DNA of 64,000 bases, taken from assembly GCA_902363575.1 (NCBI GenBank), contig CABJAJ010000004.1:62001-126000 (forward strand). Direction: 5' to 3'. The translations under genes were made by a program, and so were the position numbers. The first letter of the stretch is position 1. Each line of letters opens with the position of its first letter. The DNA comes from Rikenellaceae bacterium. Its GTDB lineage: Bacteria > Bacteroidota > Bacteroidia > Bacteroidales > Rikenellaceae. Below the pieces are notes generated by a model that did no database searches, had not been told where the DNA came from, and was given only the letters and a program-made list of their open reading frames with translations. Shown here piece after piece: positions 15,602 to 25,174 of the stretch.

Positions 15602-17374
15602 TCAGAGCGAAATCTTCACGAGCTGCTCGCGGTAGGCGTTCAGAATCCGCGACTTGGAGATGAAACCCAGGTAACGATTCTGCTTGTCCACGATGGGCAG
15701 CATCCAGGTGTGGTTATCCTCGAAGCGGCGCAGGACGCTCTGGATCTGTTCGTGTTCCATGATCTTATCCGGCGGCTGGATCATGTAGTAGGTGATCGAG
15801 GTGTCGTACTTCGCGGGCTTGAACATATCCTCGCGCAGATCGTCGAGCTGTACGATGCCGACCAGATGGTTGAAGTTGTCGATCACCGGAAAGACATTGC
15901 GGCGCGAAGTAGCGATCAGATTCACCACGTCGCCCAGCGTGTAGAACTCCTTGATGCGGATGAAGTCGGTCTCCATCAGCTCGTCGAGGTTCAGAAAGAC
16001 GAAAACCGACTCGTCCTTGTTGTGGGTGAGCAGTTCGCCTTTTTTGCGTAGCTGCTTGGTATAGATCGAGTCGGGGTCGAGCCAGTAGGCCACCCCGAAC
16101 GAGATGCAGGCGACGATCATCAGGGGAATGAAAAGTTCGTAACCTTTCGAGAGTTCGGCGATCAGGAAGATCGAGGTCAGCGGGGCGTTCATCACCCCCG
16201 CCATCACCCCGGCCATGCCGACCAGCGTGAACGAGACCATCGATACGTCCCAGCCGAACAACGTATTGCAGACCAGGGCGACGGTGGCTCCCATGAAAGC
16301 CCCCACGAACAGCGACGGGGCGAAGGTTCCGCCCACGCCCCCTGCGGCATTGGTCGAGGCCATCGCCACGACCTTAAAAAACATGATGGCGACGATATAG
16401 AGGATCACCACCCAGTCGATCGAGCTGAATTGATAGAACAGCGAGTTGTCGAACAGGGCCGTCGTGTTGTTGAGCATGAGCGAGGTGAATCCTTCGTACC
16501 CTTCGCCGTAGAGCGGAGGAAAGACGAAGATCAGTATGCCGAGCACCGCGCCTCCCAGCAGCCATTTTTTATACTGCCGGTCCATTCGCTTGAACAGGTT
16601 GGCGATGCGTGCGTTTACGGTGGTGAAGTAGAACGACATCACCCCGCACAGGCCGCCCAGCAGGATGAAAAGCGGGATTTGCCGCAGCTCGAACGGGTCG
16701 GGCGTCACCGAGATGATCGGATTGAAACCCCGCAGCATGAAGGCCATCGTCGTCGCGGTGATGGAGGAGATCAGCAGCGGCACGACCGAGCCGGCCGTGA
16801 TGTCGAGCATCAGGATTTCCAACACGAACACCACGCCCGTGATGGGCGCCTTGAAAATTGCGGCGAGGGCCGCGCCCGCTCCGCAGCAGAGCAGCAGGGT
16901 GGTGTGCTTGTAGTTCAGCCGGGCCAGACGGCTCACGTTGGAGCCGATGGCGGCCCCCGTCAGCACGATGGGGGCCTCGGGGCCGACCGAACCGCCGAAA
17001 CCGATGGTGGTCGCCCCTCCGACGATCGAGGTCCAGCAGTTGTGGGGGGCGATGTGTGAGCTTTTGCGCGACATCGCATAGAGCACGCGCGTGACCCCCT
17101 CCGAAATATTGTCCTTGACGATGTAGCGGACGAAGAGCGTGGCCAGGATAATGCCGATCGCGGGATAGACCAGGAAAAGGAAATGGGACTGTTCGACCGG
17201 GAACCAGTGGGTGAGCAGCGTGGTGATGCCGTGCAGCAGCTCTTCGAAAAGGTAGGTTCCGAAGCCGGCCAGCACGCCCACCACGATCGCCAGCAGCGCG
17301 AGTACCTGCGTGTTGCTGAGCTTGCGGGTAAGCTTCAGGAACCGGATGTAGAATTTCTCGTAGTGGAGCACCAT
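15602..17374 (-). CDS. ClC-family chloride transporter with two C-terminal CBS domains
   Basis: A 590-residue membrane protein with about ten hydrophobic segments (residues ~20-425) and two CBS domains (~455-515 and ~525-585). ClC signatures: FGGSVGPEAPIVLTGAAIG near residue 130, which places the external gating glutamate in GPEAP; FKAPITGVVFVLEIL, where one of the two adjacent glutamates seen in CLC-ec1 is Ile; and GGVGGTFAPSLFVGA for the GxFxP motif. The central GSGIP motif is replaced by NISEGVTR. An anion transporter is certain; whether it exchanges protons is not, given the missing internal glutamate. The ATG at 17374 is chosen because upstream sequence belongs to trpS, which it follows by 32 bp. 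Confidence 0.88.
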   Translation of the reverse strand: MVLHYEKFYIRFLKLTRKLSNTQVLALLAIVVGVLAGFGTYLFEELLHGITTLLTHWFPVEQSHFLFLVYPAIGIILATLFVRYIVKDNISEGVTRVLYAMSRKSSHIAPHNCWTSIVGGATTIGFGGSVGPEAPIVLTGAAIGSNVSRLARLNYKHTTLLLCCGAGAALAAIFKAPITGVVFVLEILMLDITAGSVVPLLISSITATTMAFMLRGFNPIISVTPDPFELRQIPLFILLGGLCGVMSFYFTTVNARIANLFKRMDRQYKKWLLGGAVLGILIFVFPPLYGEGYEGFTSLMLNNTTALFDNSLFYQFSSIDWVVILYIVAIMFFKVVAMASTNAAGGVGGTFAPSLFVGAFMGATVALVCNTLFGWDVSMVSFTLVGMAGVMAGVMNAPLTSIFLIAELSKGYELFIPLMIVACISFGVAYWLDPDSIYTKQLRKKGELLTHNKDESVFVFLNLDELMETDFIRIKEFYTLGDVVNLIATSRRNVFPVIDNFNHLVGIVQLDDLREDMFKPAKYDTSITYYMIQPPDKIMEHEQIQSVLRRFEDNHTWMLPIVDKQNRYLGFISKSRILNAYREQLVKISL

Positions 17375-17406
17375 GGTCGCTCGGTTTGTTCCGCGTGTCT
17401 GCGGAC

Positions 17407-18396
17407 TCAGAACGGTTTGATGCCCATGATGGCGCGCACCTCCCGCAGCGTCTCGTCGGCGCTCCGGCGTGCGGCGGCCGCACCGTCGCCCACGACCTGA
17501 TGGAGGTAGTTCTCGTCGGCCGCGATTGCCTGCATGCGTTCGCGGATGGGGGCGATGTGGCGGATGATGTCTTCGGCCAGTTGTTTTTTGAGGTCGCCGT
17601 AGCGGATGGCGCAGCGGGCGTACTGCTCGCGGAAATAGGCGACGGTGGAGGGATCGGAGACCGCCTCCATGATGGTGAAGATGTTGCGCACGGGCTCCGA
17701 GAGGGGCGAGTCGGGCTCGGTGGGGCCGGCGTCGGTCACGGCTTTCATCACCTTTTTGCGAATCGCCTCGTCCGTATCGGCCAGGTAGAGGCAGTTGCCT
17801 TCGCTCTTGCCCATCTTGCCCGAGCCGTCGAGCCCGGGAATTTTCACCAGCTCCGAGCCGAAGTTGTAAGGCTGGCTCTCGGGAAAGAAATCGACCCCGT
17901 AGAGGGTGTTGAAACGGCGGGCCAGCACGCGAGTGATTTCGAGGTGCTGCTCCTGATCCTTGCCCACCGGAACTTTGTCGGCGCGGTGCAGTAGGATGTC
18001 GGCGGCCATCAGCACGGGATAGCAGAGCAGTCCGGCATTGACGTTGTCGGGCTGCTTGCGCGCCTTTTCCTTGAACGAGGCGGTGCGCTCCAGTTCGCCC
18101 AGATAGGCGTGCATCGAGAGCAGCAGCGAGAGCTCGGCCACCTGCGGCACGTCGCTCTGGATGTAGATCGTCGCCACGTTGGGATCGAGGCCCGCAGCGA
18201 GGTATTCCGAGAGCACCGCACGGATGTTGTCGTGCAGGTGCGTGGGGTCGGGGTGGGTCGTGAGGGCGTGGTAATCGGCGATGAAGAAGAAGCACCGTGC
18301 GTCGTGTTGCATGCGGATGAAATTCTTCAGAGCACCGAAATAGTTGCCCAGATGAAGCCGGCCTGTGGGACGTATCCCGCTGAGTACAGTATCCAT
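17407..18396 (-). CDS. trpS: Tryptophanyl-tRNA synthetase
   Basis: A 329-residue class I aminoacyl-tRNA synthetase that charges tRNA-Trp. The HIGH-type motif is GRLHLGNYFGALKNF at residues ~12-26, and the KMSKS-type motif is GSGKMGKSEGN near residue 193, as in bacterial TrpS. CYPVLMAADILLHRADKVPVGKDQEQH (abridged here as AADILLHRADKVPVGKDQ) is also characteristic. Start is the ATG at 18396, ~29 bases after a TAnnTTTG element. It probably shares a transcript with the downstream ClC transporter gene. Confidence 0.97.
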   Translation of the reverse strand: MDTVLSGIRPTGRLHLGNYFGALKNFIRMQHDARCFFFIADYHALTTHPDPTHLHDNIRAVLSEYLAAGLDPNVATIYIQSDVPQVAELSLLLSMHAYLGELERTASFKEKARKQPDNVNAGLLCYPVLMAADILLHRADKVPVGKDQEQHLEITRVLARRFNTLYGVDFFPESQPYNFGSELVKIPGLDGSGKMGKSEGNCLYLADTDEAIRKKVMKAVTDAGPTEPDSPLSEPVRNIFTIMEAVSDPSTVAYFREQYARCAIRYGDLKKQLAEDIIRHIAPIRERMQAIAADENYLHQVVGDGAAAARRSADETLREVRAIMGIKPF

Positions 18397-18424
18397 GATC
18401 GAGAGGAGAATCGGTTTGATCGCA

Positions 18425-18432
18425 CAAACATA
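18425..18432 (-). promoter_or_regulatory. -7 promoter element for trpS
   Basis: TATGTTTG on the minus strand matches TAnnTTTG and lies 28 bases before the trpS ATG. Confidence 0.6.
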
Positions 18433-18484
18433 CGAAAAATAATACGGGCCATGAAAAAAGCTTGCCGGATATAGTTTTTTTTTA

Positions 18485-18492
18485 TATTTTTG
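18485..18492 (+). promoter_or_regulatory. -7 promoter element for oxyR
   Basis: TATTTTTG matches TAnnTTTG, 23 bases before the ATG at 18516. It lies 52 bases from the divergent trpS element, so the two transcripts run back to back. Confidence 0.6.
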
Positions 18493-18515
18493 ACCTGGTA
18501 AATAAGAATCCGGAT

Positions 18516-19406
18516 ATGACCATCATTCAACTCGAATACCTGCTCGCCGTGGCCAACTGCGGCAGTTTTTCGCTGGCGGCACAGCACTGTTTCGTGACGC
18601 AGCCTTCGCTGAGCATGCAGATCAAGGCGTTGGAGGAGGAGCTGGGGGTGGTGCTGCTCGACCGCTCCAAGAAACCCGTAATCCCGACCGAGGCGGGCGA
18701 AGTGGTGCTCGAACGGACACGGGAGACGCTCCGGTGCTACAACAACATCCGCGAGGCGGTCGCCGAACTCAAGGGAGAGACGGCCGGAAAACTCCGCCTG
18801 GGGGTGATTCCGACCATCGCGCCGTACCTGCTCCACAAGTTCATCCCCGTCTTCGTGCGCGACTATCCGCGGGTGGAGATGGAGGTTTCGGAGATGGTCA
18901 CCCACGACATCGTGGACGCGCTGCGACGGGATCGGATCGACGCGGCGCTGGTCGCCAGCGGCACGTGCGGCGACGGCATTGTGGAACACGAGCTTTTCAG
19001 CGACCGCTTCTATGCCTACGTATCTCCCGCCAACCCCCTCTACGAGCGGCAGAATATCCGCATCGAGGAGATCGACCTGCGCGAACTGGTGCTGCTCTCT
19101 CCGGGAAACTGCATGCGCGACCAGATCATCGAACTGTGCCAGGCCAAGCGCGAGGTGCCCTCGCATTACTCCTTCGAGTCGGGCTCGCTCGACACGCTCA
19201 TGCGCATCGTGGACTGCACCCACTGCCTGACGATCATCCCCGAAATGGCCGTCGAATACATCCCCGAAGAGCACCGCAACCAGCTCAAGACGCTGGCCAA
19301 AGGGGCTACTTCGCGGAAAATAGCCGTGGCCGTGCGGCGTACCTACGTGAAAAGCTCGATCATCCGGGCTTTGACCCAGACCATTCTGGACAATGCCAGG
19401 CGGTGA
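18516..19406 (+). CDS. oxyR: Hydrogen-peroxide sensor and LysR-type regulator OxyR
   Basis: A 296-residue LysR-type regulator. The winged helix-turn-helix is at residues ~1-60 (LEYLLAVANCGSFSLAAQHC) and the effector domain at ~90-296. The redox pair is present at exactly the E. coli OxyR spacing and even numbering: Cys199 and Cys208 in NCMRDQIIELC. This identifies OxyR rather than a generic LysR protein. OxyR is oxidised by peroxide to a disulfide form that activates peroxide-defence genes. A longer open frame begins at 18462, but the conserved N-terminus starts at 18516, 23 bases after a promoter element. A short intergenic gap separates it from the rsfS operon, which has its own promoter. 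Confidence 0.95.
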   Translation: MTIIQLEYLLAVANCGSFSLAAQHCFVTQPSLSMQIKALEEELGVVLLDRSKKPVIPTEAGEVVLERTRETLRCYNNIREAVAELKGETAGKLRLGVIPTIAPYLLHKFIPVFVRDYPRVEMEVSEMVTHDIVDALRRDRIDAALVASGTCGDGIVEHELFSDRFYAYVSPANPLYERQNIRIEEIDLRELVLLSPGNCMRDQIIELCQAKREVPSHYSFESGSLDTLMRIVDCTHCLTIIPEMAVEYIPEEHRNQLKTLAKGATSRKIAVAVRRTYVKSSIIRALTQTILDNARR

Positions 19407-19464
19407 CTTCCGGCGGCGCGCTAATATTCGTCCGCCGCGCTGCGGAATTTCCAATCCTTTTTCG

Positions 19465-19472
19465 TACCTTTG
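19465..19472 (+). promoter_or_regulatory. -7 promoter element of the rsfS-ftsH operon, seven bases from the start codon
   Basis: TACCTTTG matches TAnnTTTG and ends seven bases before the ATG at 19480, so the 5' leader would be close to zero length. Confidence 0.7.
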
Positions 19473-19479
19473 CAAAGTT

Positions 19480-19851
19480 ATGGATACGAGAAAACAGGAC
19501 ACGGCAAGGCTGATCGAGGAGATCGTCCTTGCGATCGAAGATAAAAAGGGTAAGGATATTGTATCGTTGGACCTTTCGGGTTTCGACGGGGCCATCTGTT
19601 CGCATTTCGTCGTCTGCCATGCCGATTCGACCACGCAGGTGGCCGGCATCGCAGCCGGTGTGGAGCAGCGCGTGCTCGAAAAGCTGGGCGAGAAACCCTG
19701 GCGGATCGAAGGCGAGCAGAACGCGCTTTGGATCGCCATCGACTACACGGATGTGATGGTTCATATTTTCCAGCGCGAACTGCGCGAGTATTACAGGCTG
19801 GAGGAGCTGTGGGCCGATGCGCCGGTAAAGCATTATCAGTACGAAGAGTAA
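19480..19851 (+). CDS. rsfS: Ribosomal silencing factor RsfS
   Basis: A 123-residue RsfS/Iojap protein, which binds ribosomal protein uL14 and prevents subunit joining when nutrients are short. The family signature DVMVHIFQRELREYYRLEEL and the following Trp are present near residues 90-112, and the FVVCHADSTTQV strand is near residues 45-56. The ATG at 19480 is chosen because it follows a promoter element and matches the family's N-terminus. It is the first gene of a seven-gene operon and is separated from ftsH by three bases. Confidence 0.95.
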   Translation: MDTRKQDTARLIEEIVLAIEDKKGKDIVSLDLSGFDGAICSHFVVCHADSTTQVAGIAAGVEQRVLEKLGEKPWRIEGEQNALWIAIDYTDVMVHIFQRELREYYRLEELWADAPVKHYQYEE

Positions 19852-19854
19852 GTT

Positions 19855-22044
19855 ATGGCACAACAGAACAAACGCATAAACAATAAGGTGAATATGCCCC
19901 GTCCCTCGTGGATGTGGGTGTACGGGGTCATCGGCCTGCTCATTGTCGGGTACTGGATTTTCGGTAACGACACCGCGGCACCCGTCAAGAGCGACTGGAA
20001 CACCGTCGAGCGGATGGTGCGCGACGGCGACGTGGACAAGATCGAAGTGCTCAACCGCGACGTGGCGCAGGTTTACCTCAAACCCGGCATGGCGGACAAA
20101 TACCGCAGCGACTCCACCGACCGGCGCTTCAGGACCATGCCCGAAACGGGCGTGCAGCTCGTGTTCAACATCGGGTCGGTGGATACGTTCCGCCACGACC
20201 TCGACGCGGTCACGAGCGAGTCGGGCAACGACGTGATCCTCACTTATGAAAACAAGAGCGATTCGTGGAGCAACCTGCTGATCCAGCTCCTTCCGTGGGT
20301 GCTTTTCATCGGGGTCTGGATTTTCATCATGCGGGGCATGTCGCGCGGCGCCTCGGGCGGCGCGGGCGGTGGCATCATGAACGTCGGCAAGGCCCGGGCG
20401 CAGGTTTTCGACAAGGACCGCGCCGATCAGCGGGTGACGTTCAAGGATGTGGCCGGACTGGAGGAGGCCAAGGTCGAGATCATGGAGATCGTGGATTTCC
20501 TCAAAAAAGCCGACAAGTACAGGGCAATCGGAGCCAAAATCCCCAAGGGCGCCTTGCTGGTGGGCCCTCCCGGAACGGGTAAAACCCTGCTGGCAAAAGC
20601 GGTAGCGGGCGAGGCCAACGTGCCGTTCCTCTCGATTTCGGGTTCCGATTTCGTCGAGATGTTCGTCGGCGTGGGGGCTTCGCGGGTGCGCGACCTGTTC
20701 GAGCAGGCCAAGCAGAAAGCCCCCTGCATCGTCTTCATCGACGAGATCGACGCCATCGGCCGCGCCCGCGGCAAGAACGCCGGTTTTTCGGGCAACGACG
20801 AACGCGAGAATACGCTCAACCAGCTTTTGACCGAGATGGACGGCTTTCAGACCAATGCCGGGGTGATCGTCCTGGCGGCCACCAACCGGGCCGACATTCT
20901 GGACAAGGCGCTCATGCGTGCGGGTCGTTTCGATCGTCAGATCGAGGTGGGGTTGCCCGATGTGAAGGAGCGGGAGGAGATTTTCAATGTGCATCTGCGC
21001 ACCCTCAAGCTCGATCCGCAGCTCGACCGTTCGTTCCTGGCGCGGCAGACTCCCGGTTTTTCCGGTGCCGATATCGCCAACGTCTGTAACGAGGCGGCTC
21101 TGATCGCCGCTCGGCATAACAAACCGTTCGTGTCGCGCGAGGATTTCCTCGCGGCCATCGACCGGATCATCGGCGGCCTGGAGCGCCGCAACAAGATCAT
21201 CACCGACGAGGAGAAGCGTGTGATCGCCTACCACGAGGCGGGTCATGCCACCGTGAGCTGGATTCTGGAGAACGCCAGCCCGCTCATCAAGGTGACCATC
21301 ATCCCGCGCGGCAAGGCGCTCGGCGCCGCATGGTATCTGCCCGAGGAGCGGCAGATCACCACGCGCGAGCAGCTCATGGACGAGCTGGCCGCCACGCTCG
21401 GCGGCCGCGTTTCGGAGCAGATCACCTTCGGGCACGTCTCCACCGGGGCGCTCAACGACCTGGAACGGGTGACCAAGCAGGCTTATGCGATGGTGGCCTA
21501 CTACGGCATGAGTCCCGAGGTGGGTACCCTGAGCTATTACGATTCCACGGGTCAGAGCGATATGTCCCTTACGAAGCCCTATTCGGAGCGAACCGCTCAG
21601 CAGATCGATACGGAGGCCCGGCGGATTATCGACGAAGCTTACGCCATGGCCGAGCGCGTGCTGCACGACCACGCCGACGGACTCCGCGAGTTGGCCGAGC
21701 TGCTTCTCGAGCGCGAAGTGGTCTTTACCGAGGACGTCGAACGCATCTTCGGCCGGCGCAGGAAGGATATTTTACGGGAGCAGCAGGAGGAGGCAAAAAA
21801 ACAGAAGGGCACCTCCGTCGGAACCGCCCGCCCCGAAGTGATCGCCCCCGAGCTGCCCGACGATCCGTCGGAACCGCTCGGCGATCGGGAACGGATGGCG
21901 GATGTGGCCTTGCCGGATGCCGATCGTGCCGTCCATGCTTCCCCTGCCGCGGCCGTTTCCGATACAGGGCTGCAGGACGGGCCGGCCTCTGCGACGGAGA
22001 CGGCCCCGCGCCCCGACGACAAAAACCCCGAACCACGGCAATGA
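19855..22044 (+). CDS. ftsH: ATP-dependent zinc metalloprotease FtsH
   Basis: A 729-residue membrane protease that degrades misfolded membrane proteins and regulatory targets. In order: transmembrane segment 1 (~residues 19-37), a periplasmic domain (~40-138), transmembrane segment 2 (~140-160), the AAA+ module with Walker A GPPGTGKT (~236) and Walker [13 protein letters not shown], and the zinc motif HEAGH (~460). The C-terminal ~90 residues are a Pro/Ala/acidic low-complexity tail, longer than the E. coli tail and likely disordered. Its position directly after rsfS and before cdsA is typical for Bacteroidota. Confidence 0.97.
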   Translation: MAQQNKRINNKVNMPRPSWMWVYGVIGLLIVGYWIFGNDTAAPVKSDWNTVERMVRDGDVDKIEVLNRDVAQVYLKPGMADKYRSDSTDRRFRTMPETGVQLVFNIGSVDTFRHDLDAVTSESGNDVILTYENKSDSWSNLLIQLLPWVLFIGVWIFIMRGMSRGASGGAGGGIMNVGKARAQVFDKDRADQRVTFKDVAGLEEAKVEIMEIVDFLKKADKYRAIGAKIPKGALLVGPPGTGKTLLAKAVAGEANVPFLSISGSDFVEMFVGVGASRVRDLFEQAKQKAPCIVFIDEIDAIGRARGKNAGFSGNDERENTLNQLLTEMDGFQTNAGVIVLAATNRADILDKALMRAGRFDRQIEVGLPDVKEREEIFNVHLRTLKLDPQLDRSFLARQTPGFSGADIANVCNEAALIAARHNKPFVSREDFLAAIDRIIGGLERRNKIITDEEKRVIAYHEAGHATVSWILENASPLIKVTIIPRGKALGAAWYLPEERQITTREQLMDELAATLGGRVSEQITFGHVSTGALNDLERVTKQAYAMVAYYGMSPEVGTLSYYDSTGQSDMSLTKPYSERTAQQIDTEARRIIDEAYAMAERVLHDHADGLRELAELLLEREVVFTEDVERIFGRRRKDILREQQEEAKKQKGTSVGTARPEVIAPELPDDPSEPLGDRERMADVALPDADRAVHASPAAAVSDTGLQDGPASATETAPRPDDKNPEPRQ

Positions 22045-22060
22045 CCCCTACCCGAAAAAA

Positions 22061-22924
22061 ATGAAGAACCTGATTATACGAACCCTCAGCGGCGCGGTAT
22101 TGGCCGTCGTCGTGTTGGGGGCTATCCGGCTCGGTCCCTGGAGCTATGCTTTGCTGCTGCTGGCCATCCTTGTTGGAGGAATGTGGGAGTTTTATCGCAT
22201 GGCGCGTCTGCGTGACGCACGGCCGCACCGCTTCCTCGGCCTGCTGACCGGGATCGTGCTCTTTGTCTGCGCATTCCTCGCGTACGCCCGATTTCTCGGG
22301 GCGGATGTCGCCGGAATGTCGCCGGCGCTGCCTTTTACGATCTTACTCCTCTATTTGTTGCTGCTTGTCCCGACGCTGATCGTCTGCGAGCTTTTCCGGA
22401 GCGGTAACAACCCGTTCGCCGACCTCGGCGCAACCTTCACCGGCGTACTCTATGCGGCTCTGCCGCTGTCGCTGCTGCTGTTCGTTCCGCTGCTGCTCGA
22501 CCCCGCAACCGCTGCGGGGGGCGGATGGCGTCCCTGGCCGATGGTCTGTTTCATCCTGGTAATCTGGGCCAACGATGTGTTTGCCTACCTGGTAGGCTCG
22601 TCCCTGGGACGGCATCCCCTTTGCAAGCGCATTTCACCGAACAAGTCATGGGAGGGCTTCTTCGGGGGCATCGCCGGAGCCGTGGGTGTGGCATTGGCAG
22701 CGAGCTGGCTGCTGGGCGCCGACATGGGCCGTTGGGCCGGGCTGGCGGCCGTCGCATCCCTCACGGGGGTTGCGGGCGATCTGGTGGAGTCGAAATTCAA
22801 GCGCGCGGCCGGAGTCAAGGATTCGGGCCGGATTCTGCCCGGCCACGGGGGGTGGCTCGATCGGTTCGACGCGATGATCCTCTCGGCTCCTTATGTGCTG
22901 GTTTACCTCATTCTGGTCAAATAA
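22061..22924 (+). CDS. cdsA: Phosphatidate cytidylyltransferase (CDP-diglyceride synthase)
   Basis: A 287-residue polytopic inner-membrane enzyme that makes CDP-diacylglycerol from phosphatidate and CTP. Seven to eight hydrophobic segments precede the CDS signature near the C-terminus: SWEGFFGG (~193) and GDLVESKFKRAAGVKDSG followed by LPGHGGWLDRFD (~240-270), which holds the metal-binding aspartates. The ATG at 22061 fits the membrane start and lies 16 bases after the ftsH stop. The next gene, psd, is in the same phospholipid pathway. Confidence 0.95.
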   Translation: MKNLIIRTLSGAVLAVVVLGAIRLGPWSYALLLLAILVGGMWEFYRMARLRDARPHRFLGLLTGIVLFVCAFLAYARFLGADVAGMSPALPFTILLLYLLLLVPTLIVCELFRSGNNPFADLGATFTGVLYAALPLSLLLFVPLLLDPATAAGGGWRPWPMVCFILVIWANDVFAYLVGSSLGRHPLCKRISPNKSWEGFFGGIAGAVGVALAASWLLGADMGRWAGLAAVASLTGVAGDLVESKFKRAAGVKDSGRILPGHGGWLDRFDAMILSAPYVLVYLILVK

Positions 22925-22954
22925 CCCAATCCTGAACCTTGTTCTGTTCCCGAT

Positions 22955-23641
22955 ATGAAAATCAACAAAGAAGGCTATAAAATCATCGGTATCACGGGCA
23001 CCGTCTGCGTGCTGTTCTGGGCCTTGATCTACTACCTCTTGGACCAGCATGCCAATGTGAGCGTCATGTGGCTGAGCGCCCTGCTGCTCGTGCTTTTCTG
23101 GTTCTTCATCGTCGCGTTCTTCCGCGAACCCCGGCGGGTGCGCATCCACGATGCCGACCTGGTCTTTTCCCCCTGCGACGGCCGGGTGGTGGTGACCGAA
23201 CTGGTCGAGGAGAACGAATACCTCCACGAACGGATGTTGCAGATTTCGATCTTCATGTCCATCACCAACGTCCACATGAACTGGGTGCCGGTGGGCGGTG
23301 AGGTGGAGTATTTCAAGTACCATCCGGGACGTTTTCTGGTGGCGTGGCACCCCAAATCCTCGACCGACAACGAACGCACGACCACCGTGGTGCGCATGGC
23401 TTCGGGCCGCAAAGTGCTTTTCAGGCAGATCGCCGGGCTGATTGCGCGGCGCATCGTCTCCTACATGAAAGTGGGAGCTCCGGTCGAGCAGAACTCGGTT
23501 TGCGGCTTCATCAAGTTCGGCTCACGCGTGGACGTGCTGATTCCGGCCGACAGCGAGCTGCTCGTCGAAATCGGCGATCCGGTGGTCGGCTCCCAAACCC
23601 CCATCGCCCGGCTGAGCAGGGCGGGGGCCGGGAACAGATAG
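22955..23641 (+). CDS. psd: Phosphatidylserine decarboxylase (short, prokaryotic type II-like)
   Basis: A 228-residue proenzyme that makes phosphatidylethanolamine from phosphatidylserine. Two transmembrane segments lie near the N-terminus (~8-50), followed by PCDGRVV (~70) and MSITNVHMNWVPV (~105-117). The self-cleavage site is FGSRVDVLIP (~188-197), where the Gly-Ser bond is cut to form the pyruvoyl cofactor. Its neighbours cdsA (30 bp upstream) and ftsH set it in a membrane-lipid operon; the phosphatidylserine synthase gene is not in this window. Confidence 0.93.
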   Translation: MKINKEGYKIIGITGTVCVLFWALIYYLLDQHANVSVMWLSALLLVLFWFFIVAFFREPRRVRIHDADLVFSPCDGRVVVTELVEENEYLHERMLQISIFMSITNVHMNWVPVGGEVEYFKYHPGRFLVAWHPKSSTDNERTTTVVRMASGRKVLFRQIAGLIARRIVSYMKVGAPVEQNSVCGFIKFGSRVDVLIPADSELLVEIGDPVVGSQTPIARLSRAGAGNR

Positions 23642-23664
23642 ATTCATAGCGATTCCTTGCGAAC

Positions 23665-24771
23665 ATGACGGCGACACCTCAAACCCTGATCCGTTTCTTC
23701 GCGGGCGTGGCGGCTGCGGCGGCCATCCTTTTTCTGGTGTGGTATTTCAGCGCTATCGTTATCTATATTCTGGTGTCGGCCGTGCTGGCCATCGTCGGCA
23801 GGCCGCTGGTGAGACGTATCGGCGGCATCCGTATCCGGGGTTGGCGGGTACCCCGCTGGGTGGGAGCCTTGTTTACACTGCTTACGATCTGGATCGTTTT
23901 CATCACCTGCTGCTCGCTGTTCGTCCCGCTCGTTTCGCACAAGCTGTTCCAGTTGGCCACGCTCGACTTCGGAAACGTGCTCTCCTCGGTGCAGGAGCCG
24001 ATCACCCGGGCGCAGGAGTACCTCCAATCGCTCTTCTCGCTTCCCGAGCAGCATTTTTCGCTCGCCGACGCTCTCTCGTCCTCGTTCAAACGGCTGGTGG
24101 ATTTCGAGACGCTCAATACGGCGCTCACCTCGGTGGTGGGGCTGGCTCTTTCGTCGGTGATCGCTTTCTTTTCGATTTCGTTTATCACCTTCTTCTTCCT
24201 GCGCGACGACGGGTTGTTCTACGCGATGGTGCAGGCGGTTTTTCCCGATAAATACCAACAGAATGTCACCCGAGCGCTCGACTCGATCACCGTGCTTCTG
24301 TCGCGCTACTTTACCGGCATACTGGCCGAGAGCCTCTTGCTCATGATTGCCGTCCTGTTGGTGATGATGGCTTTCGGGATGCGGGCGGAGGACGCCTGCT
24401 TTATCGGGCTGGTGATGGGGGTGATGAACGTGGTGCCTTACGCCGGGCCGCTTATCGGCGGCGCGGTTTCGGTCATGATGGGCGTGGTGACGCCGATCGA
24501 GGGAATGTCGGTGGGACGCACAGTGGTTGTTATCGCCGGGTCGCTTCTGATTCTCAAGGGTATGGATGACTTCATCCTGCAACCCACGCTCTATTCCGAG
24601 CGGGTGAAGGCCCATCCGCTCGAAATATTCGTCGTGATCCTGATCGCCGGGTCGGTAGCCGGAATTGTGGGCATGCTGCTGGCCATCCCCGCCTATACCG
24701 TGCTGCGGGTCTTTGCCAAAGAGTTTTTCTCGCAGGTTTCATTGGTGCGCAAGCTGACCAAGCAGATTTAA
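23665..24771 (+). CDS. AI-2E (PerM/TqsA-type) family transporter
   Basis: A 368-residue membrane protein of the AI-2E/PerM family. Two N-terminal hydrophobic segments are followed by SAVLAIVGRPLVRRI, a soluble segment (~90-150), and a C-terminal helical bundle with the family phrases GLVMGVMNVVPYAGPLIGGAV (~248-268) and AIPAYTVLRVFAKEF at the end. Members export small molecules or ions; the specific substrate is unknown and the AI-2 name is historical. It sits 23 bp after psd and 12 bp before the riboflavin kinase gene. Confidence 0.88.
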   Translation: MTATPQTLIRFFAGVAAAAAILFLVWYFSAIVIYILVSAVLAIVGRPLVRRIGGIRIRGWRVPRWVGALFTLLTIWIVFITCCSLFVPLVSHKLFQLATLDFGNVLSSVQEPITRAQEYLQSLFSLPEQHFSLADALSSSFKRLVDFETLNTALTSVVGLALSSVIAFFSISFITFFFLRDDGLFYAMVQAVFPDKYQQNVTRALDSITVLLSRYFTGILAESLLLMIAVLLVMMAFGMRAEDACFIGLVMGVMNVVPYAGPLIGGAVSVMMGVVTPIEGMSVGRTVVVIAGSLLILKGMDDFILQPTLYSERVKAHPLEIFVVILIAGSVAGIVGMLLAIPAYTVLRVFAKEFFSQVSLVRKLTKQI

Positions 24772-24783
24772 CCGACGGAGGCG

Positions 24784-25164
24784 ATGCAGCAGGAGCCGAC
24801 AGTGATCGAAGGGGTCGTGACCCGGGGCCGGCAGTTGGGCCGCCGCCTGGGATTCCCGACCGCGAACATGGAGGTCGGGCGGGAGGTGACGGCCGAAGCC
24901 GGGGTCTATGCTTCGGAGGCCGAGGTGAATGGACGGCGCTATCGGGCGATGTCGAACCTGGGGAGCAACCCGACCGTCGGGGGGACGCCCCGCCACCTGG
25001 AAACCCACCTGTTCGATTTCGCCGGTGACCTCTATGGCCGGCCGATGCGGGTGCGGCTGCTGAAAAAAATCCGCGAAGAGCGACGTTTCGCCTCGCTGGA
25101 TGAGCTGCGGCGGCAGATCGAGGCGGATTACCGCTGCATACGCGATATGGAGCCAACAATTTAA
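24784..25164 (+). CDS. Stand-alone riboflavin kinase domain
   Basis: A 126-residue protein that covers only the flavokinase half of the usual bifunctional RibF. It carries [20 protein letters not shown] at residues ~10-29, the NPTVGG motif (~62-67) with the metal/catalytic Asn-Pro-Thr, and the terminal [20 protein letters not shown] strand (~74-93). The FAD synthetase half is absent: the upstream gene is a transporter and the frame has no room for it. The product would make FMN from riboflavin and ATP. Most bacteria fuse this to an N-terminal adenylyltransferase. It is coupled to ahcY ten bases downstream. Confidence 0.85.
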   Translation: MQQEPTVIEGVVTRGRQLGRRLGFPTANMEVGREVTAEAGVYASEAEVNGRRYRAMSNLGSNPTVGGTPRHLETHLFDFAGDLYGRPMRVRLLKKIREERRFASLDELRRQIEADYRCIRDMEPTI

Positions 25165-25174
25165 ACCCAATCAT

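Noticed and set aside
18462..18515. Earlier oxyR start adding 18 residues
   Set aside because: It would begin upstream of the promoter element at 18485-18492 and adds residues absent from OxyR; Cys199/Cys208 numbering also fits the later start.
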